64,000 bases of DNA, from NCBI GenBank assembly GCA_010015805.1, contig ML978124.1, positions 1,178,001 through 1,242,000 on the forward strand. The letters are read 5' to 3'. The notes beneath the pieces are model-generated. The model was not told where the DNA came from and searched no databases. It saw nothing but the letters and a program-made list of their open reading frames with translations. Origin of the DNA: Rhizodiscina lignyota. Lineage: Eukaryota; Ascomycota; Dothideomycetes; Aulographales; Rhizodiscinaceae. A program made the translations under genes and the position numbers. Shown one piece after another: positions 48,745 through 59,573 of this stretch. The first letter of the stretch is position 1, and each line of letters starts with the position of its first letter.

Positions 48745-51268
48745 GTGGCCTCGTGAAGGAGATTTCGAGTCTGATCAACTCTTCTACTACTAGTACGACC
48801 TGCACCATGTGGCATAAGGAATCCCTCATCCGTCGGTTTTCGGTGCTCCGTGTATCCAGTTACGCTCCTCAACCACGGTATTGGAGCAACGCTGATCCGC
48901 CAACAACAGTCGTTCCCATCTGTCTCTCCACCAGTAGTTCAAGATATATCGATCTTGCAAACATCTTGGCTATTGGACGAAAACCTCCGATACCGAAGGA
49001 AAAGAGCCGACTCAACGGTCAGCGGCCCATATATCTGCAGTCAGCCGGGCAGCCATGGTCGTGAAGATTCGATGTGCCAATGGAACCCGACAATATAAGA
49101 GCGAAGAAGCGAGCGACGCGCAGAGGTACGAGCAAAATTGGATCAATGAGTGGGACATGCGGTTCAAATTCTGCGGGGATTCCTCCTCCTGGCGAGCAGC
49201 CTGGGTTTCGAAAGTTCGATACGACTTCGTCGGGCGCCTCCTCAACGGTTCCTCTCGAACTTGGAAATCGTAGCATCTATCGCCATCTGTGTTTCGAAGA
49301 CGACCTGCCACTCAGTGTTGCAATTTATCCTCGATGTCGCTGCTTGGCCTTTGGGTCCTTCGCAGGCATTAAATTACGCTGGGTAGATGCATTATCCGGG
49401 CAGTCGCTTGATTGCCCAAAAAAGGAGAGAAAAAGAGAAAAAGAAAAAAAAAAGTGTTTGTCCATTACCGGGTTTGAACCCTAGACCTCCGGATTACCCG
49501 CGTTGCTCAAGCGCTACTAGAAGAGGTTAACGTGTAGATGTTCTTTTCAGATTAATTTTGAAACGCACAAGACAGACCAGAATGCCCGAAGGCATTAGCT
49601 AGTAAAACTTATTTTATATATATACACTGTAACACTTATCGAGACGTTAGTTCTGCAGTTGATTATGTTTGGAATTGGATACTAACGGACCTGCTATTCA
49701 CTTACTCAGCCCTCGGGCAAGACCTGGACTTTAGAGACCAGTATGTCTTCCAAGAGATATCTTGTACGCGGTCAAGGACATGGTCTCTATCCTGAAAGTC
49801 CTGCGCTAGGCCTGATTTGGACCATTGACATAAGAAAGGGCGTACGGGCTTCAATCGGCTGTCGTCGGCTCTTGAAGCTTTATACTCCGCGGAAACCCAT
49901 TATTTAATAATCTACAATAATATTGATGACTGCGCTCGCTCATTTTCACCTCATATCGCCTCTTTATCGCAACCTCTTGAAGCGTTATGTCGCGCAAGAC
50001 GTGTTCTTCGACACTTCCTTGTAAATACATACTCATCAGCATCCCTAAATTTTCCAACCGTCGAATCGGAGTCAACCATAAGATCCCCGACAATATTCAT
50101 GAGTTAAGGCTGTAAGACTAGATATAATGTCCTTTACCAGAAATCTTATCGAAGTATAACTACACCTACCTCTGCTTCTAATATAGCCCTTTCTTGCTAT
50201 TTCCTCATGCGACCTTTGTGGTTCGTGTTCGTAAATTTCTCCCCGCCTATTATGCAAGGACTTGGAACGAATTAAGCAGCTTCATCTCGGAGATCTGATC
50301 CTTTTATATCATTATTTCATGTGATGTACTTCATCAACAGTCGGAAGATTTCTACGCTCAGAAGGTTTCATCAAGCTGTTTCGGATATATCCTCTCACAC
50401 CGTTGCCGTAGAGTATCTTGCATAGTTTCCATGCTGATGCCAACATAGTCAATCGGGACGCATTGAAAGAGAAGGCAACTACGGGATATCGGCAGTCATT
50501 TGAAATTAGTTTGCTCCGACTTTAAGCTGCAACACCATGCAGCATGATTGTAAGCATCGTGACACTCATTGTGGAGTGCTCGTCTGGACAGGGTTTGGCG
50601 ATTCCACATGGAAAACAGTTTTGTGACGCCCCGCAAAAGAGCTGTCCTGCACCCCATCTCTCACCCGCCACCTGTCAGGCCACTCGCTGCTCAGAATTTT
50701 TTCGGCACTAAAAAAAGGCGGAACTTAATCCGCATTTGCACCACCATCCGGCCTCGGATTTGATGTCGGCTGGTCAATTCGGGAAGAATACTGCGAGGAT
50801 TTTGCTCACAGCGACCTGGTGTATGGCGAAAGGAATCAACGAGGCTCGGTCACAGCCCTTAATGTACAGATTCATCATCCTGTATACAGATCCAGGACTC
50901 CGCTGGAAGGACGAGTAAGCTTATTGCTAGGGACCGATGAAGATCGCCGGCGGAAATCGACCGAAGGAGCACTACCCCGGTGGGGAATGCTAGCTTGGCG
51001 CTGTCCACATGCAGCAAAACGTCGTTGCTCGTCGCCGTGCTCGGCTTGTCGGCCAGGTGGAACAGCGCGCTGGGAGGGTCACATTGTGCACCTGCAGGTC
51101 GTCTTAAAAGGCTCACTCGCACCCACTTCGTAAATGCCGTCGCTTCGCTTTCTGTCAGCGGGAGAAGGTGGATGCTTAATATTTAAGCCGCCGTAGCACT
51201 CGGGGCGTTGATTTGGGGTCTGAACACATCCTTGTTCATGATGCAGTTCTTCAAAGAAAGTGGGTAGA
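48745..51268. other. 2.5 kb gene-poor block, partly AT-rich
   Basis: No coding frame in this block has a recognisable domain. The part from ~49540 to ~50560 is clearly AT-richer than its flanks, which would fit an old degraded insertion or repeat, but I find no terminal repeats. It contains the possible Pol III unit described separately (minus strand, 49454-49605). The last few hundred bases must hold the promoter of the MFS gene at 51269. Confidence 0.45.
49454..49605 (-). ncRNA. Possible Pol III-type small RNA or tRNA relic
   Basis: On the minus strand the following signals appear in order. A TATA-like stretch (49609-49626) comes first, then a perfect 6-bp hairpin closed by a TTCG loop (AATGCC-TTCG-GGCATT, 49596-49581). 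A weak A-box-like TAGCGCTTGAGC follows, then GGTTCAAACCC, which fits the B-box/T-loop consensus (49480-49470), and finally a T10 run (49453-49444). No tRNA cloverleaf can be closed: the 5' strand for the acceptor TGGACA is missing. It could be a tRNA relic, a SINE-like fragment, a true small RNA or chance. Confidence 0.25.
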
Positions 51269-53036
51269 ATGGCAAGGCCTGTAAATCGTAATTTTGACAA
51301 TTTTGCAGAGCAGAACGGCGACGCCGAAATAGAGGACCAGCAGCCTCCAAGACAGAATGGCGAATATGGGGATGGTACGCCCATCTACGACGACGATCTC
51401 CATGTTCAGTGCCCTCCACATACCACCGAGCGAAAGCTAGTGAACAAGATTGATTTCCGAGTACGATTTGCGAATACTGCTATCCCATAATAAATGAGTT
51501 GACAATGACTAGGTGATCCCATGTCTCTGCATCATGTATCTTTTGGCCTTCTTGGACAGGTATGGCAAAGATATTTTTACTGTGCGGAGAGCTAAGCTCA
51601 TTTATATCTCGCAGAGTGAATATCGCGAACGCCAATGTCTTCCGCATGTCGAATCCGGATCAGCTCAATTTGACTGGCGTCAAGTACAATAATGCGCTAG
51701 TCATCTTTTTTGTCCCATATGTTTTATTCGAGATCCCGTCCAACATCCTTCTTAAGAAGCTTAAACCGAATTGGTGGCTTTCGGGATGTATGTTCATGTT
51801 TGGTCTCACCACCATCTGCCAAGGACTAGTATCAAACTACAGCGGTCTCCTAACCACGCGCTTCTTCCTGGGTCTGTTTGAGACTGGGATGTTTCCGGGC
51901 TGTGAGTAGAATTGATTTCATCTGTGGCTTGTATACGAAGTCACGGTCCGGGCCGCATGCTGACACGAAATGCCCCCACACAGGCTTCTATCTTATTGGC
52001 ATGTGGTATCGCCGTCATGAGGCTCAGCGTCGTTATACCTTCTTCTTCAGCAGCACGACGCTCGCTGGTGCGTTTGGTGGCCTGCTTGCCAGCGCCATCG
52101 GCAAGATGGACGGCATGCGTGGCTATGCGGGCTGGCGCTGGATCTTCATCCTCGAGGGCACTCTAACCTGCGTAGTCAGCTTCTTTTTCTTCTTCTTGCT
52201 GCCCGTCTTCCCCGAAGATGCGAAGTGGCTCACGCCGGAAGAGAAGCAGTACGTTAAGGCGCGTCTGTATGCGGACCAGGGCAGGAGTGCGGCGGAAAGG
52301 GCGATCACAGCGAGTGATGTACGGAACGTCTTCAAGGATGCAAAGGTCTTTGTCGGCGGCTTCATGTACTTTGGGCTCATTGTCACTGCCTATGGGTATG
52401 CGTACTTCTCACCAGGCATCATTCAAGGGTACGGCTACAGCCCGATCCAAACGCAGTTGCATAGTGTGCCACCTTGGGCTGCAGCTTTCGGATTTGCGAT
52501 GGTCGTCGCATACGTTTCGGATAAGTTTCGCCACCGCTTCGCATTCGTCGTACTCTGTCTTTCCGTGTGCATTGTGGGCCTTGGGATGCTACTCGGTATC
52601 ACTAAAAACACGCATACGGAGTATGGCGCGCTGTTCTTGGTGGCCAGTGGTGCCTACTCTGCTATGCCAGTTGTCGTGTGCTGGTTCAACATGAACCTTG
52701 GTAAGCTATCAACGGCCTCACTCTCGTACCGCTTCGCTGACAAGGACTACAGGCGGCCATCACCGACGCAGCATAGGCAGTGCCTGGCAGATCGGATTCG
52801 GCAACATCGGCGGAATTATTGCTGTCTATGCCTTCCTAAAGAAAGATGCACCGAAATATGTGCCAGGATACAGCATTGGCATCGCGTTTTGTTGCATGAG
52901 TCTGCTGACGTCTGCGCTGTACTTTGCCATGTGCGCCTATCAGAACAGGAAGAGACAGAAGACCGTCAGTCATCTGACAGACTATGAAAAGACGGAATTG
53001 GGCGATCTGAGTCCGGATTATCGCTATCTGCTGTAG
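51269..53036 (+). CDS. MFS transporter, anion:cation symporter family (Dal5/Tna1 type)
   Basis: Five exons. Start at the ATG at 51269 (MARPVNRNFDNFAEQNGD). The core begins ERKLVNKIDFR, then across an intron VIPCLCIMYLLAFLDR and, across another, VNIANANVFRM. These are classical for the fungal allantoate/nicotinate permease family. Later landmarks are FEIPSNILLKKLKPNWWLSG, RFFLGLFETGMFPGCFYLIG, the MFS loop WYRRHEAQRRYTFFF, GWRWIFILEG and LPVFPEDAKWLTPEEK. The last exon has SAWQIGFGNIGGIIAVYAFL and a cytosolic tail. Around 12 membrane segments and ~470 residues are normal for the family. Members import vitamins, allantoate or small organic anions with protons; the substrate here is unknown. It stands alone after a gene-poor block. 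Confidence 0.92.
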
Positions 53037-53249
53037 ATGATTAAAGAGGGGCACTAGGAGTTACGCATGAACAACACGGTCGTTTTTGGGTTGCATAGCT
53101 TGCGCTGGATATCGTAATACCAGGAAATGAGAACAGAAGTTTGGACTTTGATTGCATTTCAATATTGACTTCGAAGCCAAGTGGTCCTCCAGTCGATGTG
53201 GTAACTCCGGCTATGTGATGCAAACAGTAGAGACCCGAAACCCATCCGT

Positions 53250-53773
53250 TTAGTCGAACAGACCGAAGCCCATGTCCTCGTCTGACTCCTCCTTCTCTGT
53301 GAGAGAGGTTCGTTAGCAAAAAGTTCTGTCCTGCCAATGGTCGAGATGAACATACCCTCTTCCTTCTTCTCTTCTTCCTTCTCCTCTGCTGCGGCGTCGG
53401 CACCACCTGCAGCGGCTGCACCACCAGCTGCTGGAGCAGAAGCAGCTCCACCTCCAGAACCAACGTTCAGAAGCAGATCCTTCACGTCCTTGCCCTCGAG
53501 AGCCTATGTAACCGCATGTCAGACTTTGTTTGCCAACGACTTTCCAACTTGTCGCAGTGTCGTTACGCACCTTAGCGAAAAGGGTCGCCCAGATAGGCTC
53601 GACTTCCTCGAGTTTTGCGGCCTTGATGAGGGTTTGGAGCTTGTCGGCCTGTGGTAAATTAGTTAGAGATAAATTTCAAGTCGAGATGCGCAGTTGAAGC
53701 GTACAGTGATATCAACACCGTCATCTGCCAGGATGAGGGCGGCGTAGGAAGTGGCAAGCTCGGAGGTAGACAT
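53250..53773 (-). CDS. RPP1: 60S acidic ribosomal stalk protein P1
   Basis: Three short exons give ~110 residues: [19 protein letters not shown], then [20 protein letters not shown] and [20 protein letters not shown], an Ala/Gly-rich hinge, and an acidic tail ending [13 protein letters not shown]. The tail is the invariant factor-binding end of the ribosomal stalk, which contacts elongation factors and activates their GTPase. N-terminal sequence fits P1 rather than P2 (the EPIW and FAKAL positions). The acceptor and donor sites are all GT-AG. The promoter is divergent with the CUB1-like gene. Confidence 0.95.
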
Positions 53774-54203
53774 TTTTGTTGATCGCAATCAGTTTAAACC
53801 GTTACGGTGGAAAGCGATTCTGTTGATTGATGTTGAAGTTGACTCGGCCTTGCGCTTTTTCGTAGTGTGCGGTGGGGCCTGAGCGCAGAGTCGTCCGAAG
53901 TTCAGCCGCACCCGGAAACGGCTAAACGAGCTTCCGAGAGGCAGTGCGGGGCAAACTCGCGTGTCCGCATTCGCTCATTAGCAAGAGCGAGGCAAAGAGC
54001 CCAGTGATTGGGATTTACTAATACCAGCTCCATATCTCCGCGTTTCCACCCACTTTCTATGCCGCAGATCAAACGTCAGCTCTGTGCCACTCGACCTGAT
54101 CATCTTGAACACCTGCATATCCACACTTTCACGAGCCTGACGACATCCCGCGCCGCCTCACGACTCGATCATCCCTTGGAGTTTATCAACCTCCACAACC
54201 AGA
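53774..54203. other. Divergent promoter region of RPP1 and CUB1-like gene
   Basis: About 430 bp separate the two outward-facing starts. No motif is assigned. The plus-strand side is pyrimidine-rich near the CUB1-like start, consistent with a 5' UTR. Confidence 0.45.
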
Positions 54204-55733
54204 ATGGCAGACTCCCCTGCTGTGCGGGTCCCGCTGGATCCTAAAGAGCAGCCCATCCTCGATAAGCTACTCCAAATACGTACGCACCTCGAATTGCTGA
54301 AGCAGGACAAGTCCACATACGTCAAGTCGCAAGACGTGCTGGAACTATACGGGAGGGTGATCGACGAGGTTAACAGACTCAATGACGTGCGGATAGAGAA
54401 ACGCGACGAGCAGAATCGCGTGGATACCGTCTTGGATGATTGCTTTCAGCTCATATCGCTGAGCTTCCTCACAATCGGCAAGAAGAATGAAGCGCCCGCA
54501 GTGTACTCGGCTATCTCCACGGTGAAGAGGCTCTTGGACCATTTGAAAGAGGCGGCTTTCTTTTCCGCAAAGGACTTGGAGGGTATTGATCACAGATTAC
54601 ACGACTACCGGGAGTGTGTGGAGAGAGGGCAGGATTCCTACGACCCGAGTCTCCTTACGCTGCTGGAGGCGAGATTAGACCTATGCGAGCAGACACTCGC
54701 GGAGTGCAAGTCGATGCTCTCACATCTCACGCCAGAATGGGCACCGACATATGAGAAGCTCGTCTCTATCCTGCGGTCGTTGTCTGCTTGCAATACAAGA
54801 TCAAAGGTACGTTGCAGTCTTCGAGAGAGACTTCCGCGCCACTAACGCTTCATACAGTTCCCATCATCAGAAGTCAAGGACTATCAGAACCAATTGAAAG
54901 AAATCGAAAAGTCTCTCGGCGAGAAGCATCTCGATTCTTCGGAGATCAGCGACTTGACAGAAAAGTACGCGGAGAAGTTACGGCAGACCAGCATAACTGG
55001 TCCTGGGCCTATGGAAATCCCATCGGAGCGAAGTCTCCTCGTCGATCTGCTGCACCGTTGCATCATCTGGTCCAAGATTATAACAGAGAAGCAAGGCAAG
55101 ATCAACGAGGACTTCAAGGACATCTTCGACAGGCTGCTCGGCATCAAGACTTCCTTGGATAAGCTGCAATTGACATATACCTGGTCCATGCGTGAAACAG
55201 ATCTGTACAACTACCAGCGCCAGCTCGACCGTATCGACGAGGCAAGGATCGAAGGAAATTGGGTCGATGCAAAAGGCCAGCCTGCGGATTTGCATTCGCA
55301 GAGAACCTTGCTATATCTACTCCGCAAGAGCTACGCACTGGTCTATCATCTTCTCATTTCGTCGGAGCCGGTATCGGAAGCACTACAACCGATATACAAC
55401 CAGCTCAGCACACTGAAGAGATGCTTGCTGGAGGTGCAAAAGGCCGGAGGCGTCAGCTCACCGAGGGAACTGTATCCGTATAGCATGAAGGTAAGTTTCG
55501 TGCATTCTAATATTTGCCATCTTCCCGTAGAGCTAACAATATGACAGCTGAACTCAATCGACAACATGCGCGTAGACGGAAAGTTCATGGTCGGCGATGA
55601 TATTCCTGACGGCCAAGCTGCCGTGAATCAGTTGCTCGCGGAATGCTTCGATATCGCTTACGACCTGAGAGCAGAGGCAGAGAACGAGAAGGAAGATGAG
55701 GATGGCGATGAGGCAATCGAATTGAAGTCGTAA
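54204..55733 (+). CDS. CUB1: DUF2408 / UPF0662 protein, Cub1 family
   Basis: Exons 54204-54806, 54858-55490 and 55548-55733 join in phase to 473 residues. The protein is all-helical: LDKLLQIRTHLELLKQDKS and DVLELYGRVIDEVNRLND, with a similar arrangement in the second half (LLHRCIIWSKIITEKQGKI, LRKSYALVYHLLISSEPVSE). It ends KLNSIDNMRVDGKFMVGDD, then IPDGQAAVNQLLAECFDIAY and an acidic tail. This is the fungal DUF2408 family, which includes yeast YPL260W/CUB1, genetically linked to DNA damage tolerance and proteasome function. The molecular activity is not established. Family call is secure; the symbol is by homology. Confidence 0.88.
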
Positions 55734-55938
55734 GAAGCGACCTGGGTTGCAATTTTGCATACAGTTGATTTAATCATGGACATCTGTCGAGGGGTGGGAG
55801 GCCGGAGTTTTTCCAAAACTTATCGCTTTGGCGGTTTACTCCTTCGGCGTACATCTTTCCTCTGGATGCATGTACGATGATACGGCGTTACGTATGCACG
55901 TCTTACGAACATTGATGCATGCAAAATGGGTTTTGCAG

Positions 55939-56563
55939 TTAAACCTGTATATTACTCAAAGTCATTATGCCATCTTCGGCCACGTCTTTGTCCTGAGTGT
56001 GTGCGTCGGCATCTACGAAAGTGAGATGATCTCCATAGGAAATACCTGCACGCGGTTGTCAAACGCTGACTCACGGAGCTAAGCAATCGGACAGGGAAAC
56101 CTCATCACTTACATAGCTCTTCGCCGACTTCTATGTCCCTAAGCGCCCGATATGTGATTATCAGGTGATCTATGTCGCGGGTCCAGGCCACATTCTGCTC
56201 ACGGGAGTGATTGAACATGCTTCCTAATCCAAATATCACAGCTTGCAACTTTTCGGTCTTGCCATCTCGTGTCTTGATAGGCCAATTACTAGAAAGCATT
56301 AGCTATTATCTGATAATACTCTGTAATTGCAAACGAAAATGTACAGGAAAAGGGACGACAGACTACGTATAATGATACAGCGAAGTCTTTTCTATATGCT
56401 CCCTATTCTCTTCTACGCCGAGGACTAGCACAGGACATACGTCTATGACCGTTCCCGCGGGAATACGAGCTGTTGCAAATATCCCTCTACCTTTTGGTGT
56501 CTCTGGAATCAGGGTAATGTTTGGACATCGAATGAGGGTGATATGCTCTGGAGAAGTGACCAT
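55939..56563 (-). CDS. Small SET-domain protein
   Basis: Three exons give only ~158 residues, from MVTSPEHITLIRCP at 56563 to a stop at 55939-55941. Nearly the whole protein is a SET fold: the N-SET glycine motif PKGRGIFATARIPAGTVID, then after an intron NWPIKTRDGKTEKLQAVIFG, the knot motif SMFNHSREQNV, and YRALRDIEVGEELCISYGD, where the last part is completed across the final intron. Asn-His of the cofactor-binding motif and the active-site Tyr of SYG are kept. It is presumably a lysine methyltransferase of histones or another protein. No pre-SET, post-SET or zinc finger is visible. A few relatives of this stand-alone type exist in fungi. Target unknown. Confidence 0.83.
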
Positions 56564-57625
56564 GGTGCTGATTTGATGAAGTGGCCGCTAACGGCCTTAA
56601 GAACGGTGAAGATGCTGTGATCCAAACACCTATAAATTTGCAATAAGGGGCTCTAACGTATAAAATTACTCTGAAGTGCTGTTGAATGTAAATGAGTTAA
56701 GTCGCTCCCTTAAAATCGAGAGCAACGTTAGGAGGTTGTCTTGAAAGATTTTCCGGCAGAGAAAGGCACCCGGACACTAGCCGATAGGGTGACTTGAGCA
56801 CCCAAATTTAGGTGCGGCCCCACTTAGAATTAGCTGGGCCGAGCGAGCCGCCTCCCAACCATACTCCTTACATATCGCAACGGCTGCATTGTCTCTCACA
56901 TTGTTGGCAAGTTTACAAACGAGTTTAAACAGCCAGCCCACAATTGCCTTACGCCCCTCTAGTATATATACCTCCTGAAACGAACACAATATTCCATCCG
57001 GAACCGTGGGCCTGCGGCCGCTGCGTCAAGAAATGCCTACGAAAACCACCGAGCTCAATGAAGATGTATTGCACTAAAATCTTCTCACATTTCTGCAACT
57101 CCAAGTCCACGCTTCGAAATATCGCTTCGACATGTCGGCACTTTGCTTGGCTCACTCGAGGGGTACATCTTCCGCGAGGTAGAAGCTGACACAGGCAGCT
57201 CAAAATCAGCACTGTTGCTTCGATCTCTGGAGAATAATTCTGGACTGAGCCGATTTGTCCGAAAAGCCAAAAATCAAACGTAAGAGTATTGGGAGATAGC
57301 ACAGTTAGTCCATCTGCAGTGTTATAATGTAATTGTCTGGATTTTCGAGAAGAAAAAGGTGGCCGGGTGAAGATTCACCATGAATAAGATCTCACCCTAT
57401 TTTGAACCGGCATGCCCAAGGAAGATTCCCAATTGTCGAACTGAACGCCGGAACTCCTCAATGCAAGCCGCACCACCAATCCAAGAAAGCAAAAGCCACG
57501 AAATCAACCGATCGATCCAAATCCATATTGTGTATCCACAGCTCGCAGCATCGTCGCCACTGAGGAGTACCTAGAATAAGAGTCTCTCTTGGACTCCGCT
57601 GTACATCAGCCCGTAGCCTGCCAGC
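56564..57625. other. Intergenic stretch between the SET gene and the DUF7918-like array
   Basis: About 1 kb. Minus-strand frames (56777-56989, 56949-57302, 57085-57270) have moderately protein-like composition (for example AIVGWLFKLVCKLANN), but no ATG-to-stop model or domain emerges. They might be remains of a decayed gene. Confidence 0.35.
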
Positions 57626-58825
57626 TCAGTCGCTCAAGTCGACAATTTCGACCTGCTTGTCAACGTCATAGGACGTCCTCGCCCGTTTGCAGCGCTGTGC
57701 GCTCGTTATGACCACGCCCTCTTCGTCCCCGTCGAGTTCGATCTCACAGTTGACCTTCTCACGCTTGATATTCTCACTCTTAATCTTCTCCCTCTTGATT
57801 TGCTCAACCTTAATCTGCAAGCTCGTACCCTGCGTAAGTATCCGTGAGTAAAGTAACATTAGCTTGAAGTGTGAGAGTTGTCTTACCCTCTGGCGCCGAA
57901 GAAGCTCTCGCATCTCTTCCGGGCTTAAATCGTCGACTTCTCGCTCTTCGAGGGGGACTGGGGAGGGTGTTCGTGGCACAATTCCTTGGATCTTCAGGGC
58001 TTCTTTAAGGAATTCTCATCAGCAAATGACTATTCTGGACTGAAGAAGAGTACAACTTGCCGAGAGAGCGATAGCGAAAGCCGAATTCAGCAAGAGGAGC
58101 ATCTTCAGGATCGATACTTCCCGTCTTGAAGGTTTTCCACATGCCGTGTCTGTACGGAATAGGTTGATCAAGCCTGACTTCGTGTCAGTTCTGCTATTAG
58201 TGAAGACTAACACAAGCAACGTACTTGACTGTTTGCGAGATAGCGCGTCCCTTCAGAGCCTTTTCCGGGATGGGCTCGACGCCCAGCGCCGGGTCCTTCG
58301 CTGTCAGTGGAATCTCAGTCCCTTGAAGGATATTTTCGCGCCAGAGCCGGACTGAGATTGTCCCCAAAGACTGCATTTTCCTCTGAAGGCCTGCCGAGAC
58401 AGCCTCGGTGCTCTCCTCACCTACGACAATTAGTTTAGTTTCAGCATTTCGTCGTACGGACTGAACATACTGAACGAAATGTCAGCGAACAAAAACTTCT
58501 TCGAAGAGCACGAGCCATCTTCCGAACGACAATTCACTCCCTCAACCGTTAATTTATAACCATTTTGAAGATGAGAAGGCCCGAGAAGAACGCTTGTCGC
58601 ATGATCTCCGTCCAAGTAGATGCGCGAGGTGAGGCCAGTAGACTTGTGAGGGAAATCTTTTCCGATAATCCAGCGTAGTTCGAAATTCTCTCCTGATTTT
58701 GCCTCAACGTACTTCGTGATAGTGTTTGGATTCACTTCATCATTGTCATTATCATATCCAATGAGTTTCGAACCATTTGACCAGATCTCGACGGTAAGCT
58801 CTGGGATGCTTGGGAGGATCGCCAT
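57626..58825 (-). CDS. DUF7918-like protein, tandem copy A, with C-terminal SIM-like tail
   Basis: Start at the ATG at 58825 (MAILPSIPELTVEIWSNG); an upstream in-frame ATG adds an unconserved leader. Five exons can be followed. The N-terminal domain reads TITKYVEAKSGENFELRW and RIYLDGDHATSVLLGP, then SLGTISVRLWRENI and PEKALKGRAISQ, ending in the hallmark PLAEFGFRYRSL. Next come IVPRTPSPVPLEEREVDD and SPEEMRELLRRQR. The last exon is Lys/Glu-rich with a repeat-like IKREKIKSENIKREK, a basic cluster (RCKRART) and the end QVEIVDLSD. The final V-E-I-V-D-L-S resembles a SUMO-interacting motif. The same order of parts is found in copies B and C. The function of this fungal family is unknown; a nuclear, SUMO-linked role is my inference. 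Confidence 0.72.
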
Positions 58826-59573
58826 GCTTGTCGTGTCTTGAACGTGAAAGCCAGGATATACGCTTCCGAGAGAAGCAAATAGAGAAAGTGAGAGAGACAG
58901 AGTGTGCTGTAAGAAAGTAAGGTAATAAGGAGCTCGTTGAAGTTGATGGAGAGAAGTGGGGAGCAAAGCGAGTTGAGGTTATCATGTATCGCATGAGGAA
59001 GGAACCACCCTTATTGAGTGAATATAGATCACTGAAAGGAAGGAAAGTAGAGAAGACTCAAGAGGAAAACAGTGCCAAGAGGCAGTGCAGTCAGACAAGC
59101 TTATAAACAGCTGCTTGTGTGATTCGAAAGTCAATTCGAGTCTAGAATGCTCAAGGAGCTACAAGCTACACTTCGAAAGCTAGAATGTCCCGCGTCATGC
59201 GAATACAGTTCAAGTCTCCTGATGTCCAGGACAACTTTGGATTTAACTGGTCTAATGGACATGACAATATAAGCTGAAGTCTCCGTATACTCAGGAAACA
59301 CCAGACTTCCCGAAGATACTTTGGACGAAAGCTAGCATATGAAGCGACAAATTGCAATATGATGCAGATACATAGAATGCAGACTGCTACCGTCCAGCAC
59401 CATGTGCCTCCCCTCAGAACTCCGATTTTGTAGACTTGAATAAGACCACCCTAATGATGTAGAGCAACTATATGTTATGTGCGAGCAAGATGATGCAACG
59501 AAATTCCGAATCGTTGTGATCTCTACTTACTGAGGTGTGAGAGAGGTTGAAGATCAGGAAAGGAGACAGTGGG
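58826..59573. other. Spacer between DUF7918-like copies A and B
   Basis: Holds the promoter of copy A and the 3' flank of copy B. The frames here are short and without domains. Confidence 0.4.

Noticed and set aside
48111-48872. 253-codon minus-strand open frame
   Set aside because: Antisense to the phosphopantothenoylcysteine decarboxylase gene, which carries all catalytic motifs; the antisense frame has none.
49461-49525. Intact tRNA gene on the minus strand
   Set aside because: The T-loop-like GGTTCAAACCC is there, but the acceptor stem has no partner strand and the anticodon and T stems do not pair. It is kept only as a low-confidence Pol III-type relic.
49525-49634. Possible solo LTR of a copia-like retroelement (TGTTACA-type end and TATA-like stretch on the minus strand)
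   Set aside because: No second matching end, no target-site duplication and no coding remains are visible; the terminal motif is too short to support an element.
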